A stretch of 5,800 nt of DNA from Anaerovoracaceae bacterium (GTDB taxonomy: Bacteria; Bacillota; Clostridia; Peptostreptococcales; Anaerovoracaceae), in NCBI GenBank assembly GCA_029983755.1, contig JASBYX010000051.1, positions 1 to 5,800 on the forward strand, written 5' to 3'. The position numbers were made by a program, and so were the translations under genes. Positions 1 through 5,209 of this stretch are shown here, one piece after another. Below the pieces are notes generated by a model that saw only the letters and a program-made list of their open reading frames with translations, ran no database searches and was not told where the DNA came from. Position 1 is the stretch's first letter. The number at the start of each line of letters is the position of its first letter.

Positions 1-53
1 AGCCATTTTAATAAAAACTTTTGATAAAACATTTAAAAATCTGTGAAAATAAC

Positions 54-70
54 GGGGAAACCCCTAAATC
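54..70 (-). terminator. Weak hairpin just after the fic stop codon
   Basis: On the minus strand the fic stop codon is followed at once by AGGGGTTTCCCC, a GGGG/CCCC stem (54-57 with 61-64) with a three-base loop. A T-rich but interrupted tract follows (GTTATTTTCAC). The stem is only four base pairs and the T-run is not clean, so this is a weak candidate for the 3' end of the fic transcript. Confidence 0.35.
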
Positions 71-1101
71 TAAACTCTTTTCCAGCAACGTTCTTTCAAA
101 AAAACAGAAATTTTCTTTGCATCGCTACTTTCATAAAACTGCACTAGTAACCTCTTAAACTCAGGGACTTCGCTCTCCGGAATAACCAAAAGGCCACCGC
201 CTTGGGAAATCAGATAGTGATTTGCAAAAATAACTGCAGCTCTTTTGTTGCCGTCAAGAAAGATCTGTGTTCTCATACAAAATAGACAAATCTCAATGGC
301 GATGTCAATTGCTTCAATTTTCTCTTCGTTTTGAGGTGTGTCCTTTTCAGTTCCTACGGTGTTTTCAAAGTTATCTTTGAGAGTCTCCTTTTTCCTATCG
401 CTAAGTCTCACTCCCTGTTCGACGATCTCCTTAATTCTATCCTTAACATCTGCTTCTATAGGTAGTGGAGGAATATATGATGAACCCCCAATAGTCACGG
501 GAACACCTCGAATCCGTCCACCATCGAAGAAGAAACCTTCGTTGACGAGTTTCGCAATATGACTTAGCATGTAATAGTCTGACTTGCTTGTAGCCACATC
601 CTTGTCCAAGATAAACTCCCATGCGTGCTTTAGATTAAGTATTTTTTGAATATCCGTTGCCGTCATTCCGGAAACTTCCCCATTTTCTATAATTTCTTCA
701 GTTTGGGGATAGGAAGTTGCAACACCTTCAAGTATTGCCTGGTCATATATATTCACCTTCATATTTGCTCTGGCAAAAGATATGTTTTTTCGAACGGTTT
801 CAGGAATGTTTGATTCAGAATATCCCGCAGCTGTCAGATTCTTTTCCAGACTTCGTAATTCCTTCCTTATTTCTCGAATTTCTCTGGAATTTCGGAGAAG
901 AAGGTTGTACAACTCTTCAGTGTATTTTCCAACATAAGTGGAAGTTTGCTTGCCAGCTTTTCTCTTTCTGACATACAAGTACCTACCATCTCCCCGTTCC
1001 TTGATCTCCGGGGAACCATCGTAGGGCATTAAATTTAATCTGGCATGAAGGTCTGCACGCCTCCTTAGTAATTCCTGTATTTCATTATACGCTGCCGCCA
1101 T
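70..1101 (-). CDS. Fic-family protein with a Gln-for-His Fic motif
   Basis: Predicted 343-aa cytosolic Fic-domain protein. Active Fic enzymes usually transfer AMP or another phosphate-containing group to Ser, Thr or Tyr of target proteins. The core motif at about residues 279-287 reads QIFLDGNKR. It aligns with HPFxDGNxR except that the catalytic His position is Gln279, while Phe281, Asp283, Gly284, Asn285 and Arg287 remain. AILEGVATS (about 122-130) looks like the inhibitory-helix segment with Glu125-Gly126. GGRIRGVPVTIGG (about 193-205) is the beta-hairpin flap region seen in Fic proteins. The first 85 residues are basic (RYLYVRKRKAGK) and run into a coiled-coil-like stretch that I do not recognise. 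I chose the ATG at 1101 because GGAGGTGAT lies 7 nt upstream. An in-frame ATG at 1125 has no ribosome binding site. The gene has its own promoter and no partner in the same transcript. From memory, a Firmicute clade with Gln in this position exists, so this is probably a family trait rather than decay. Activity is uncertain. Confidence 0.88.
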   Translation of the reverse strand: MAAAYNEIQELLRRRADLHARLNLMPYDGSPEIKERGDGRYLYVRKRKAGKQTSTYVGKYTEELYNLLLRNSREIREIRKELRSLEKNLTAAGYSESNIPETVRKNISFARANMKVNIYDQAILEGVATSYPQTEEIIENGEVSGMTATDIQKILNLKHAWEFILDKDVATSKSDYYMLSHIAKLVNEGFFFDGGRIRGVPVTIGGSSYIPPLPIEADVKDRIKEIVEQGVRLSDRKKETLKDNFENTVGTEKDTPQNEEKIEAIDIAIEICLFCMRTQIFLDGNKRAAVIFANHYLISQGGGLLVIPESEVPEFKRLLVQFYESSDAKKISVFLKERCWKRV

Positions 1102-1114
1102 ACCATCACCTCCA

Positions 1115-1158
1115 TTGGGGAGCATTTACTGGATATATTTTACTATTTTGCTCCCCAA
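1115..1158. promoter_or_regulatory. Perfect 10-bp inverted repeat across the fic promoter (operator candidate)
   Basis: TTGGGGAGCA at 1115-1124 and its exact reverse complement TGCTCCCCAA at 1149-1158 are separated by 24 bp. One arm sits between the -35 and -10 elements of the fic promoter. The other sits just downstream of the expected start of transcription, next to the ribosome binding site. Only the downstream arm would be in the mRNA, so an RNA hairpin is unlikely and a protein-binding operator is the better reading. The half-site spacing is about 34 bp centre to centre, roughly three helical turns. The binding protein is unknown; autoregulation by the basic N-terminus of the Fic protein is a guess. 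Confidence 0.5.
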
Positions 1159-1165
1159 AAATCAA
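1137..1165 (-). promoter_or_regulatory. Promoter of the fic gene
   Basis: On the minus strand TTGATT (1160-1165) is followed after exactly 17 bp by TAAAAT (1137-1142). This is a good sigma-A-type match, with transcription expected to start near 1130, about 17 nt ahead of the ribosome binding site. One arm of a 10-bp inverted repeat lies in the spacer. Confidence 0.6.
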
Positions 1166-1182
1166 ATATGCAAATAAAAACT

Positions 1183-1211
1183 TTGCTAATTCTCGATCTT
1201 TCGGGTACAAT
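1183..1211 (+). promoter_or_regulatory. Promoter of the small membrane protein gene
   Basis: TTGCTA (1183-1188) and TACAAT (1206-1211) are spaced by 17 bp, about 26 bp ahead of the start codon. It is divergent from the fic promoter; the two -35 elements are 17 bp apart, so factors bound in between could affect both genes. Confidence 0.6.
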
Positions 1212-1237
1212 ACATCTAGAAAACGAAGGAGGTGTCT

Positions 1238-1696
1238 ATGGGGAGAAACTATTTTGTTGATATACCTGAAGAAGAATTGCTTTACGAAAGATACAGACTG
1301 CTGTTTGGGGAATTTCTTTTGAACTTGATATTGTACATTGGAGTGTGGGTGCTCGTTGTGGTAGCACAGTCTTTTGTGAGTGCCTTGGTTTTCGCAGCAT
1401 TTGCCTTCGCCTTGAATATTTTTGTTATCACCCCGGCGTACAAGCAGGTGCACATGAAGTCTCTGAAATTCGAAAATAAGTTCTTAACGGCCTTTCTCCT
1501 GTGCTGGATTGTTATGGCAGTTACCGGGCTCATAGCAACAGATTTTGTGAAGGGGCTTGGTGTGTCTGAATCTATGCGCATAACCTTAATATTGATGGTT
1601 GTATTTATCCCAAGCCTTGTTCGAGATGTGTATCGTATCGCCAAATTAAAAAGTGCCCACCTTCAGCAGATGCGAGAAGAGGGCCGCTTGGAATAG
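1238..1696 (+). CDS. Unrecognised four-helix integral membrane protein
   Basis: A 152-aa protein that I do not recognise. It begins with a charged cytosolic segment (about residues 1-24, rich in Glu, Tyr and Arg). Four hydrophobic helices follow at about 26-44, 46-66, 82-103 and 113-127, and the tail is basic and then acidic (RDVYRIAKLKSAH to the end). There is no signal peptide, Cys pair, nucleotide-binding motif or transporter signature. I chose the ATG at 1238 because AAGGAGG (1226-1232) precedes it by 5 nt. A GTG at 1232 overlaps the ribosome binding site and is unlikely. The gene has its own promoter, is divergent from fic, and is convergent with the AEC permease gene with a 1-bp gap. 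That leaves no room for a terminator between them. The spacing and codon use look like a real gene; the function is unknown. Confidence 0.8.
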   Translation: MGRNYFVDIPEEELLYERYRLLFGEFLLNLILYIGVWVLVVVAQSFVSALVFAAFAFALNIFVITPAYKQVHMKSLKFENKFLTAFLLCWIVMAVTGLIATDFVKGLGVSESMRITLILMVVFIPSLVRDVYRIAKLKSAHLQQMREEGRLE

Positions 1697-1697
1697 C

Positions 1698-2675
1698 TTA
1701 CTTTATGAAAAGCACCACCACCGGAATAACCAAAGCGAATAGAAAAGTCGTCAAGGTTACAACCGTTGTCGCATATTTCACATCTGTCCCGGATTCGTTT
1801 GCCAATATCGGCAGCACACTTAGGGTCGGGGCAAAGGCCTGAAGCACTAGAGTGTCCTCCATCACCGGATCTAAAGAACCCATTATAGCCGGCCCTATAA
1901 GCACCAGAAGAATCGTTATCGCCGGCAAAATCAGAAACCTTCCTATAATCACCATGGCCACATCCCAGCCAATCCTTAGATGTTTGATTCCAACCTTGCA
2001 CAGCATAAGCCCGATATAAATCAGCGAAAGCGGTGACACCATGGCCGCAAGATAATCTAAAGTTGAGCCGATGAAGGCCGGCAGCTTTATTCCGATTGCC
2101 AGAACGAAAACCCCCGCAAAAAACCCTATCATAGGGGCAGGCAGAAGTCTCTTCCACGAAAAACCGCTCACGGTTCCCCCATCCTTAGGATTTATATCCT
2201 CAGAACTCCTAGGTGCATCAAGGAAAATATAGATCGCCCCCACACACCATATGGAAAAAGTCCCCAGAACATAAATTATCAGATAGTGGCGAAAACTTTC
2301 CTCCCCAAACACGGCAATTTGAAGGGGCATCCCGATGAACACCATATTCGTATTCACAATGGAGTTTACAAATAACGCCCTTTTGCTCTTCCCGAGCTTC
2401 ATCCCATAGGCAATTGCGATTGCAACCCCATATCCCAGAACCAGCGACACCAAAAAATACCCGGCACCCCGCCAGATTTCATCCATGGCACTGAGGTCCA
2501 GGTATTTCAAAACTGAAACAAATGTAGCCGCCGGCAGAGAAATTTTCAAAATAATTTTGGAAATATCCTCCGAAAACTCCGGCCCCACCCATTTCCTATC
2601 ATAAACAAAATATCCTACTCCGATGAGTAAGAAAAGTGGTAAAACGCTTCCGATTGCTGAGAAGATTGCCCCCAT
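1698..2675 (-). CDS. AEC-family permease (auxin efflux carrier-like, MleP/YfdV type)
   Basis: A 325-aa inner-membrane transporter of the auxin efflux carrier family. Bacterial members move organic anions such as malate; the substrate here cannot be read from sequence. About ten hydrophobic helices are arranged as two sets of five around a charged central loop near residues 155-175 (APRSSEDINPKDGG). Family signatures include LPA at 47-49, NTNMVFIGMPL at 108-118 in the first half, SPLSLIYIGLML after the central loop, and a final block with APTLSVLPILANESGTD before the last helix. Length is normal for the family. The ATG at 2675 has AGGAG 6 nt upstream (2682-2686). The first 61 bp overlap the 3' end of the gene upstream, which suggests co-transcription and perhaps translational coupling. 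It is the last gene of the minus-strand cluster, and its stop codon is 1 bp from that of the convergent membrane protein gene. Confidence 0.88.
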   Translation of the reverse strand: MGAIFSAIGSVLPLFLLIGVGYFVYDRKWVGPEFSEDISKIILKISLPAATFVSVLKYLDLSAMDEIWRGAGYFLVSLVLGYGVAIAIAYGMKLGKSKRALFVNSIVNTNMVFIGMPLQIAVFGEESFRHYLIIYVLGTFSIWCVGAIYIFLDAPRSSEDINPKDGGTVSGFSWKRLLPAPMIGFFAGVFVLAIGIKLPAFIGSTLDYLAAMVSPLSLIYIGLMLCKVGIKHLRIGWDVAMVIIGRFLILPAITILLVLIGPAIMGSLDPVMEDTLVLQAFAPTLSVLPILANESGTDVKYATTVVTLTTFLFALVIPVVVLFIK

Positions 2676-3400
2676 GGTTCGCTCCTAAATTCTAGTCTTG
2701 TCCCGTTAAGCATCCCGGAAATCACCTCTCCCTTGAGCAGGTAGTAGGTCTCCGTTCCGCCACCGAATCCCTCTCGGTATCCTTGGTGGATGTCCACGGT
2801 CTCCTTCCATGATAACACATCTTCCGTCTTCTCCACAACCTGATTTACTCTGTCGCATGGCATTCCGCTAACAAAATAGTTTTCCACCGTGCGATATGCT
2901 TCTTCCGGGGTAGTATACGGTGCCATGGCATGTCTTTCTCCAAAGGCTCGCGCCACCTTCTCCAGCTCCGCCATTCTCTCCGAATAAAATCCTTCAGTTG
3001 ATGATGCTCCCGCTGACGATGCTCCTGCTGATGATGCTCCCGCTGACGATGCTTCTGTTGACGATGCTTCTGCTGATGATGCTCCCGCTTTTGGAGATTC
3101 ATTGTCAGAGTCTTTGCTCCCCATAGAGCTTCCTTTGTCGCCTTTGAGAATTTCTGCAATCAGCTGCCCGTATCGCTTTTCAGCATCATAAATCCTATCC
3201 TGAAGCCATCCATGAATATTCGACTCGTCAATAGCCTCCTCAAGAGGTGGAAGTAATCTTGTGAAAGAATCAGCGAAGTGCTCACCCCTTGGCAGCCAAT
3301 TATTTTGTGCAGCAACCTTTGCAATATCTCGAGTCAGCTCCTCTTGAAGTTTAATTTTCTCATAAAGCCAGTGATGTATAGGCCCCAAAAAACTGCTCAT
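2615..3400 (-). CDS. Unrecognised 261-aa protein with a pentapeptide-repeat linker
   Basis: A soluble protein with no signal peptide or membrane helix that I cannot assign to a named family. The N-terminal part (about residues 1-90) looks helical and starts with FLGPIHHWLYEKIKLQEELT, with paired His9-His10. The middle (about 104-133) is a Ser/Ala/Gly/Glu low-complexity linker made of six pentapeptides of the type (A/T)(G/E)ASS. The C-terminal part (about 137-245) is folded-looking, with GMPCDR containing a single Cys. I chose the ATG at 3400, 7 nt after the DUF1858 stop codon, with AGGAAG 10 nt upstream. An in-frame ATG at 3436 would overlap the DUF1858 gene and add a basic, unlikely segment. 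The last 20 or so residues overlap the permease gene and are Ser/Gln-rich, so they may be an extension beyond the folded domain. Tight packing with the DUF1858 gene suggests that it works with the hemerythrin/DUF1858 pair, but its role is unknown. Confidence 0.8.
   Translation of the reverse strand: MSSFLGPIHHWLYEKIKLQEELTRDIAKVAAQNNWLPRGEHFADSFTRLLPPLEEAIDESNIHGWLQDRIYDAEKRYGQLIAEILKGDKGSSMGSKDSDNESPKAGASSAEASSTEASSAGASSAGASSAGASSTEGFYSERMAELEKVARAFGERHAMAPYTTPEEAYRTVENYFVSGMPCDRVNQVVEKTEDVLSWKETVDIHQGYREGFGGGTETYYLLKGEVISGMLNGTRLEFRSEPWGQSSQQSEAFYHFSYSSE
2999..3088 (-). repeat. Six-copy 15-bp tandem repeat inside a coding gene
   Basis: Six in-frame 15-bp units code for AGASS, AEASS, TEASS, AGASS, AGASS and AGASS. 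Units 1, 4 and 6 in reading order are identical in DNA. The others differ by a few bases, including synonymous changes (TCATCA or TCGTCA). This gives a partial 30-bp higher-order period, a sign of recent expansion by slippage or unequal exchange. Any copy-number change keeps the frame and only alters linker length. Confidence 0.9.
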
Positions 3401-3407
3401 TTGTCGC

Positions 3408-3623
3408 CTACTTCCTGGTCTCGTCGATCTTTGCATTTACCGCATCGACAACACCTTTTGGATCGATTCCATGAACCATGCACGCATCCTCAAGGGATTC
3501 AGCCTGAGAAGCCGGACAGCCCAGACAATGCATGCCGTTTGCCATCAACACGTCCACCGTTTCCGGATAATTATTCACGATCTCTCCAACCAAAGTTTCT
3601 TTCTTTACATATTCCTTAGCCAT
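3408..3623 (-). CDS. DUF1858-domain small CxxC protein (ScdA N-terminal-like)
   Basis: A 71-aa single-domain protein of the DUF1858 type. The diagnostic block NGMHCLGCPASQAESLEDACMVHGID spans about residues 29-54, with Cys33 and Cys36 forming a CxxC pair and a further Cys48. In ScdA-type iron-centre repair proteins this domain is the N-terminal part, fused to a hemerythrin-like domain. It is also found free-standing or fused to other redox proteins. A thiol-redox or metal-handling role is likely but not shown by sequence. The ATG at 3623 has GGGAGGT 6 nt upstream. The gene lies 48 bp after the hemerythrin/PAS gene and 7 bp before the next one, so all are probably on one transcript. Recognition is confident; the biochemical function is inferred. 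Confidence 0.9.
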   Translation of the reverse strand: MAKEYVKKETLVGEIVNNYPETVDVLMANGMHCLGCPASQAESLEDACMVHGIDPKGVVDAVNAKIDETRK

Positions 3624-3671
3624 TTCTTTACCTCCCGATTTTTCAAAATGATTGTTTCTTCATGTACATAC

Positions 3672-4820
3672 CTATTTCGAATCCTGTTCACGTTTAAAAT
3701 TTTTGTAAAAATATTCCTTCGCAAACTCCATGTTCTGAATAGTTTCCACGACCCCCATATACTCGCCGTCTTTATCCCTTACCGCATAGTAAGTTACCAA
3801 GTAAAGAACTCCGCCCTTCTCCATCCAAACGGGAACTGAGTCTCGCTTATGGTTTCGAAAGTCTTCTATTATTCCCCTGACCATTGCCTCAATTTTAGGA
3901 GGATGACAGGAAAAAACATCTCTGTCGATGGCCATCTGTGGGCGCTTAAATATCTTCGGCCCCTCATTGAAGTAGCGGTTGATGTTATCATGGTCCACAA
4001 AGGTCAGCTCCAGAGGAATCGTATTCAGCATCTCCGTTATCTGCTTCACACTCATATGTCCCCCCGGCATGTGGATTTCCTCATTCGATGCAGATTTTAA
4101 AGGTTTGAGAACATTTGAATCATTTAAGTCGTCGTTACCACCTAAATTCAAATCAGAAACTACATTATCACCTGAATCATACGTACCGATGTTTTTTAAA
4201 AAGCTCTCTCCGTTGCCGTGTTCGGAAAGCCAATCCTCAGCCTCCTGCCAGGTCCCCATATCCACCCCAAAACACTTGTCATAGTCTTTGGAGTCCTGAT
4301 AAATCCGGTACCACTCCTCATCTGAAAAATTCACCGCACATATTGGGAACAAAATATTTTCTTCTTTCATTATCATGAGCTTTGCTTCTTTCAAGGCATC
4401 CTCATATTGTTCCAACCTCTTCTCGGTCAAGCCCTCGTTCAAACTGCCATTAGCAAGCTCATTCCAAACTTTAGAAAACGTGTCCCTGATTTCATCATCG
4501 TCTGTCCACATCAAATCCGACGGTCCTGCAATATCGTACTTTACCTTAAGCAGGGGATAAATCAAATCTCCCTTCTTTGCATAGTGTACAGAAATCTGTC
4601 TAAGCCTTTGAACCGCCTCTGCGGAAAGCCCCGAAGCAACCCTCGACCCTTTTGAGCTCTCATCTGAAGTCTCCATTGAGATGTCTGAAATCTCCTTCTC
4701 CGCAGCCTCTATGGCCTTTGCCATTTCCTTGTTTTCCTTGATGAAAGTGTTGAGAGGGTGCGACTCTATTTTGTAAAGTCTAGCCGCAATTTCCTTTTTA
4801 TTTGCATAATCTTTCTGCAT
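3672..4820 (-). CDS. Hemerythrin-like plus PAS protein (DUF438 family, lacking the DUF438 domain)
   Basis: A 382-aa soluble protein. Residues about 20-175 form a hemerythrin-like helical domain: HPLNTFIKENK (His21), VHYAKKGDLIYPLL (His79), LMWTDDDEIR (104-112) and KEENILFP (152-159), all in the order seen in DUF438-type proteins. A polar Asn/Asp/Ser-rich linker follows (about 200-255). Residues about 256-372 are a PAS domain of the DUF438-associated type, including TFVDHDNINRYFNEG, CHPPK (305-309) and YYAVRDKDGEYMGVVETIQ. Such proteins are thought to bind a di-iron centre or sense redox ligands; no output domain is present. Two usual metal-ligand positions look changed: Lys83 where HxxxE would place Glu, and Asp108 where a His is usual. 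The approximately 70-aa N-terminal DUF438 domain is absent. I chose the ATG at 4820, with AAGGAG 9 nt upstream. A TTG at 4868 would add 16 residues but has no comparable site. It is the first gene of the cluster leading to DUF1858. Confidence 0.88.
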   Translation of the reverse strand: MQKDYANKKEIAARLYKIESHPLNTFIKENKEMAKAIEAAEKEISDISMETSDESSKGSRVASGLSAEAVQRLRQISVHYAKKGDLIYPLLKVKYDIAGPSDLMWTDDDEIRDTFSKVWNELANGSLNEGLTEKRLEQYEDALKEAKLMIMKEENILFPICAVNFSDEEWYRIYQDSKDYDKCFGVDMGTWQEAEDWLSEHGNGESFLKNIGTYDSGDNVVSDLNLGGNDDLNDSNVLKPLKSASNEEIHMPGGHMSVKQITEMLNTIPLELTFVDHDNINRYFNEGPKIFKRPQMAIDRDVFSCHPPKIEAMVRGIIEDFRNHKRDSVPVWMEKGGVLYLVTYYAVRDKDGEYMGVVETIQNMEFAKEYFYKNFKREQDSK

Positions 4821-4905
4821 ATACACATTCTCCTTGAATACTTTAAACGAACCAACAGCCACCCGCAAAACAGTTGCCCTCTGATTCTTATGTTATATAC
4901 CCCTA

Positions 4906-4935
4906 ATTGTGACATATGCAACAGGGAATTGTCAA
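4906..4935 (-). promoter_or_regulatory. Possible internal promoter with an imperfect palindrome before the hemerythrin/PAS gene
   Basis: On the minus strand a perfect TTGACA (4930-4935) is followed after 18 bp by CACAAT (4906-4911), a poor -10. A nearby TATAAC (4892-4897) is a better -10 but lacks a good -35. The spacer overlaps TGTnnCATATGnnACA (4908-4923), an imperfect 16-bp palindrome with 12 of 16 symmetric positions that could be a regulator site. It resembles Crp/Fnr- or Rex-type half-sites only on one side (TTGTGA), so I do not name the factor. Confidence 0.35.
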
Positions 4936-4939
4936 TTTC

Positions 4940-4972
4940 AAAAAAAGTTGAAGGCCACCCAAAAAGGCGGCC
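4940..4972 (-). terminator. GC-rich hairpin and T-tract upstream of the hemerythrin/PAS operon
   Basis: On the minus strand GGCCGCC and GGTGGCC pair as a 7-bp stem with one G-U pair and a six-base loop (4953-4972). TTCAAC and then seven T (4940-4946) follow. The six bases between stem and T-run are unusual for an intrinsic terminator, so efficiency is doubtful. If it works, it would separate the riboswitch transcript from the operon, which would then need its own promoter at about 4930. Confidence 0.4.
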
Positions 4973-5134
4973 CCCAGAAAAGAAGATTAAAGAAACTGAA
5001 CTATTAGATAATTCCTCGAAAATGATTATGTATGATTGTCACCAGATGCTTTAAATTTGTCAGCTTCCCAAAGATCTTCTCCATTGAGTCCACCTAAGCC
5101 GGGGAGCTTTCCCAAAGCAATCCCCCAAGCAACT
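4973..5134 (-). other. Leader segment between the riboswitch terminator and the operon hairpin
   Basis: This stretch holds a nested hairpin (5101-5125: GGGG/CCCC outside, GCTTT/AAAGC inside) and the 26-codon ORF described separately. I see no recognisable domain, tRNA or remnant of a B12 uptake or synthesis gene in any frame. It separates the riboswitch from the next sizable gene and may be what remains of a lost target gene. Confidence 0.4.
5004..5084 (-). CDS. Possible 26-aa small ORF downstream of the riboswitch
   Basis: An ATG at 5084 has AGGTGG (5090-5095) 5 nt upstream and opens 26 codons (MEKIFGKLTNLKHLVTII and eight more residues) before a TAA. The peptide is basic with alternating hydrophobic residues and could form an amphipathic helix. 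It is the first start with a good ribosome binding site after the riboswitch terminator, which is where a regulated gene should begin. It could be a genuine small protein, a leader peptide, or the beginning of a truncated gene. I recognise no homologue, and short ORFs with chance ribosome sites are common. Confidence 0.35.
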   Translation of the reverse strand: MEKIFGKLTNLKHLVTIIHNHFRGII

Positions 5135-5161
5135 AAAAAAGGTCACGCCTGAAGCGCAACC
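5135..5161 (-). terminator. Intrinsic terminator of the cobalamin riboswitch
   Basis: On the minus strand GGTTGCGC (5161-5154) pairs with GCGTGACC (5148-5141) over 8 bp, including two G-U pairs, around a five-base loop. Six T follow directly (5140-5135), a classic intrinsic terminator. It starts about 50 nt after the aptamer. GAGGT at its 5' base (5159-5163) is complementary to ACCTC at 5217-5221 in the aptamer's 3' conserved strand, a plausible antiterminator pairing that ligand binding would block. This suggests transcription is switched off when cobalamin is bound. Confidence 0.8.
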
Positions 5162-5209
5162 TCAAAATTCAAAAAGAGTAATATCAATTGAGTCCATCGC
5201 TCCAGTCAA

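Noticed and set aside
338..562. Plus-strand ORF inside the Fic gene
   Set aside because: It is antisense to a well-supported gene, has no ribosome binding site that I can see, and its composition is that of a shadow frame.
2999..3088. CRISPR array
   Set aside because: The units are 15 bp, contiguous without spacers and in frame within a gene, so this is a coding tandem repeat.
3471..3839. Plus-strand ORF over the DUF1858 and hemerythrin genes
   Set aside because: It lies opposite two recognised genes and has no recognisable domain.
4821..4868. TTG start adding 16 residues to the hemerythrin/PAS protein
   Set aside because: The ATG at 4820 has AAGGAG at good spacing and gives the expected domain start. 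The extension has no comparable site.
4907..4924. Rex or Fnr operator ahead of the operon
   Set aside because: Only one half (TTGTGA) fits; the second half does not match TCACAA, so I report a generic imperfect palindrome instead.
4758..5054. Plus-strand 98-aa ORF in the leader region
   Set aside because: It overlaps the hemerythrin gene start and the operon hairpin on the opposite strand, and lacks a convincing ribosome site or domain.
5162..5197. 11-codon ORF (MDSIDITLFEF) between aptamer and terminator, as a leader peptide
   Set aside because: The only ribosome-site-like sequence (GGAG) is 2 nt from the ATG, too close for normal initiation.
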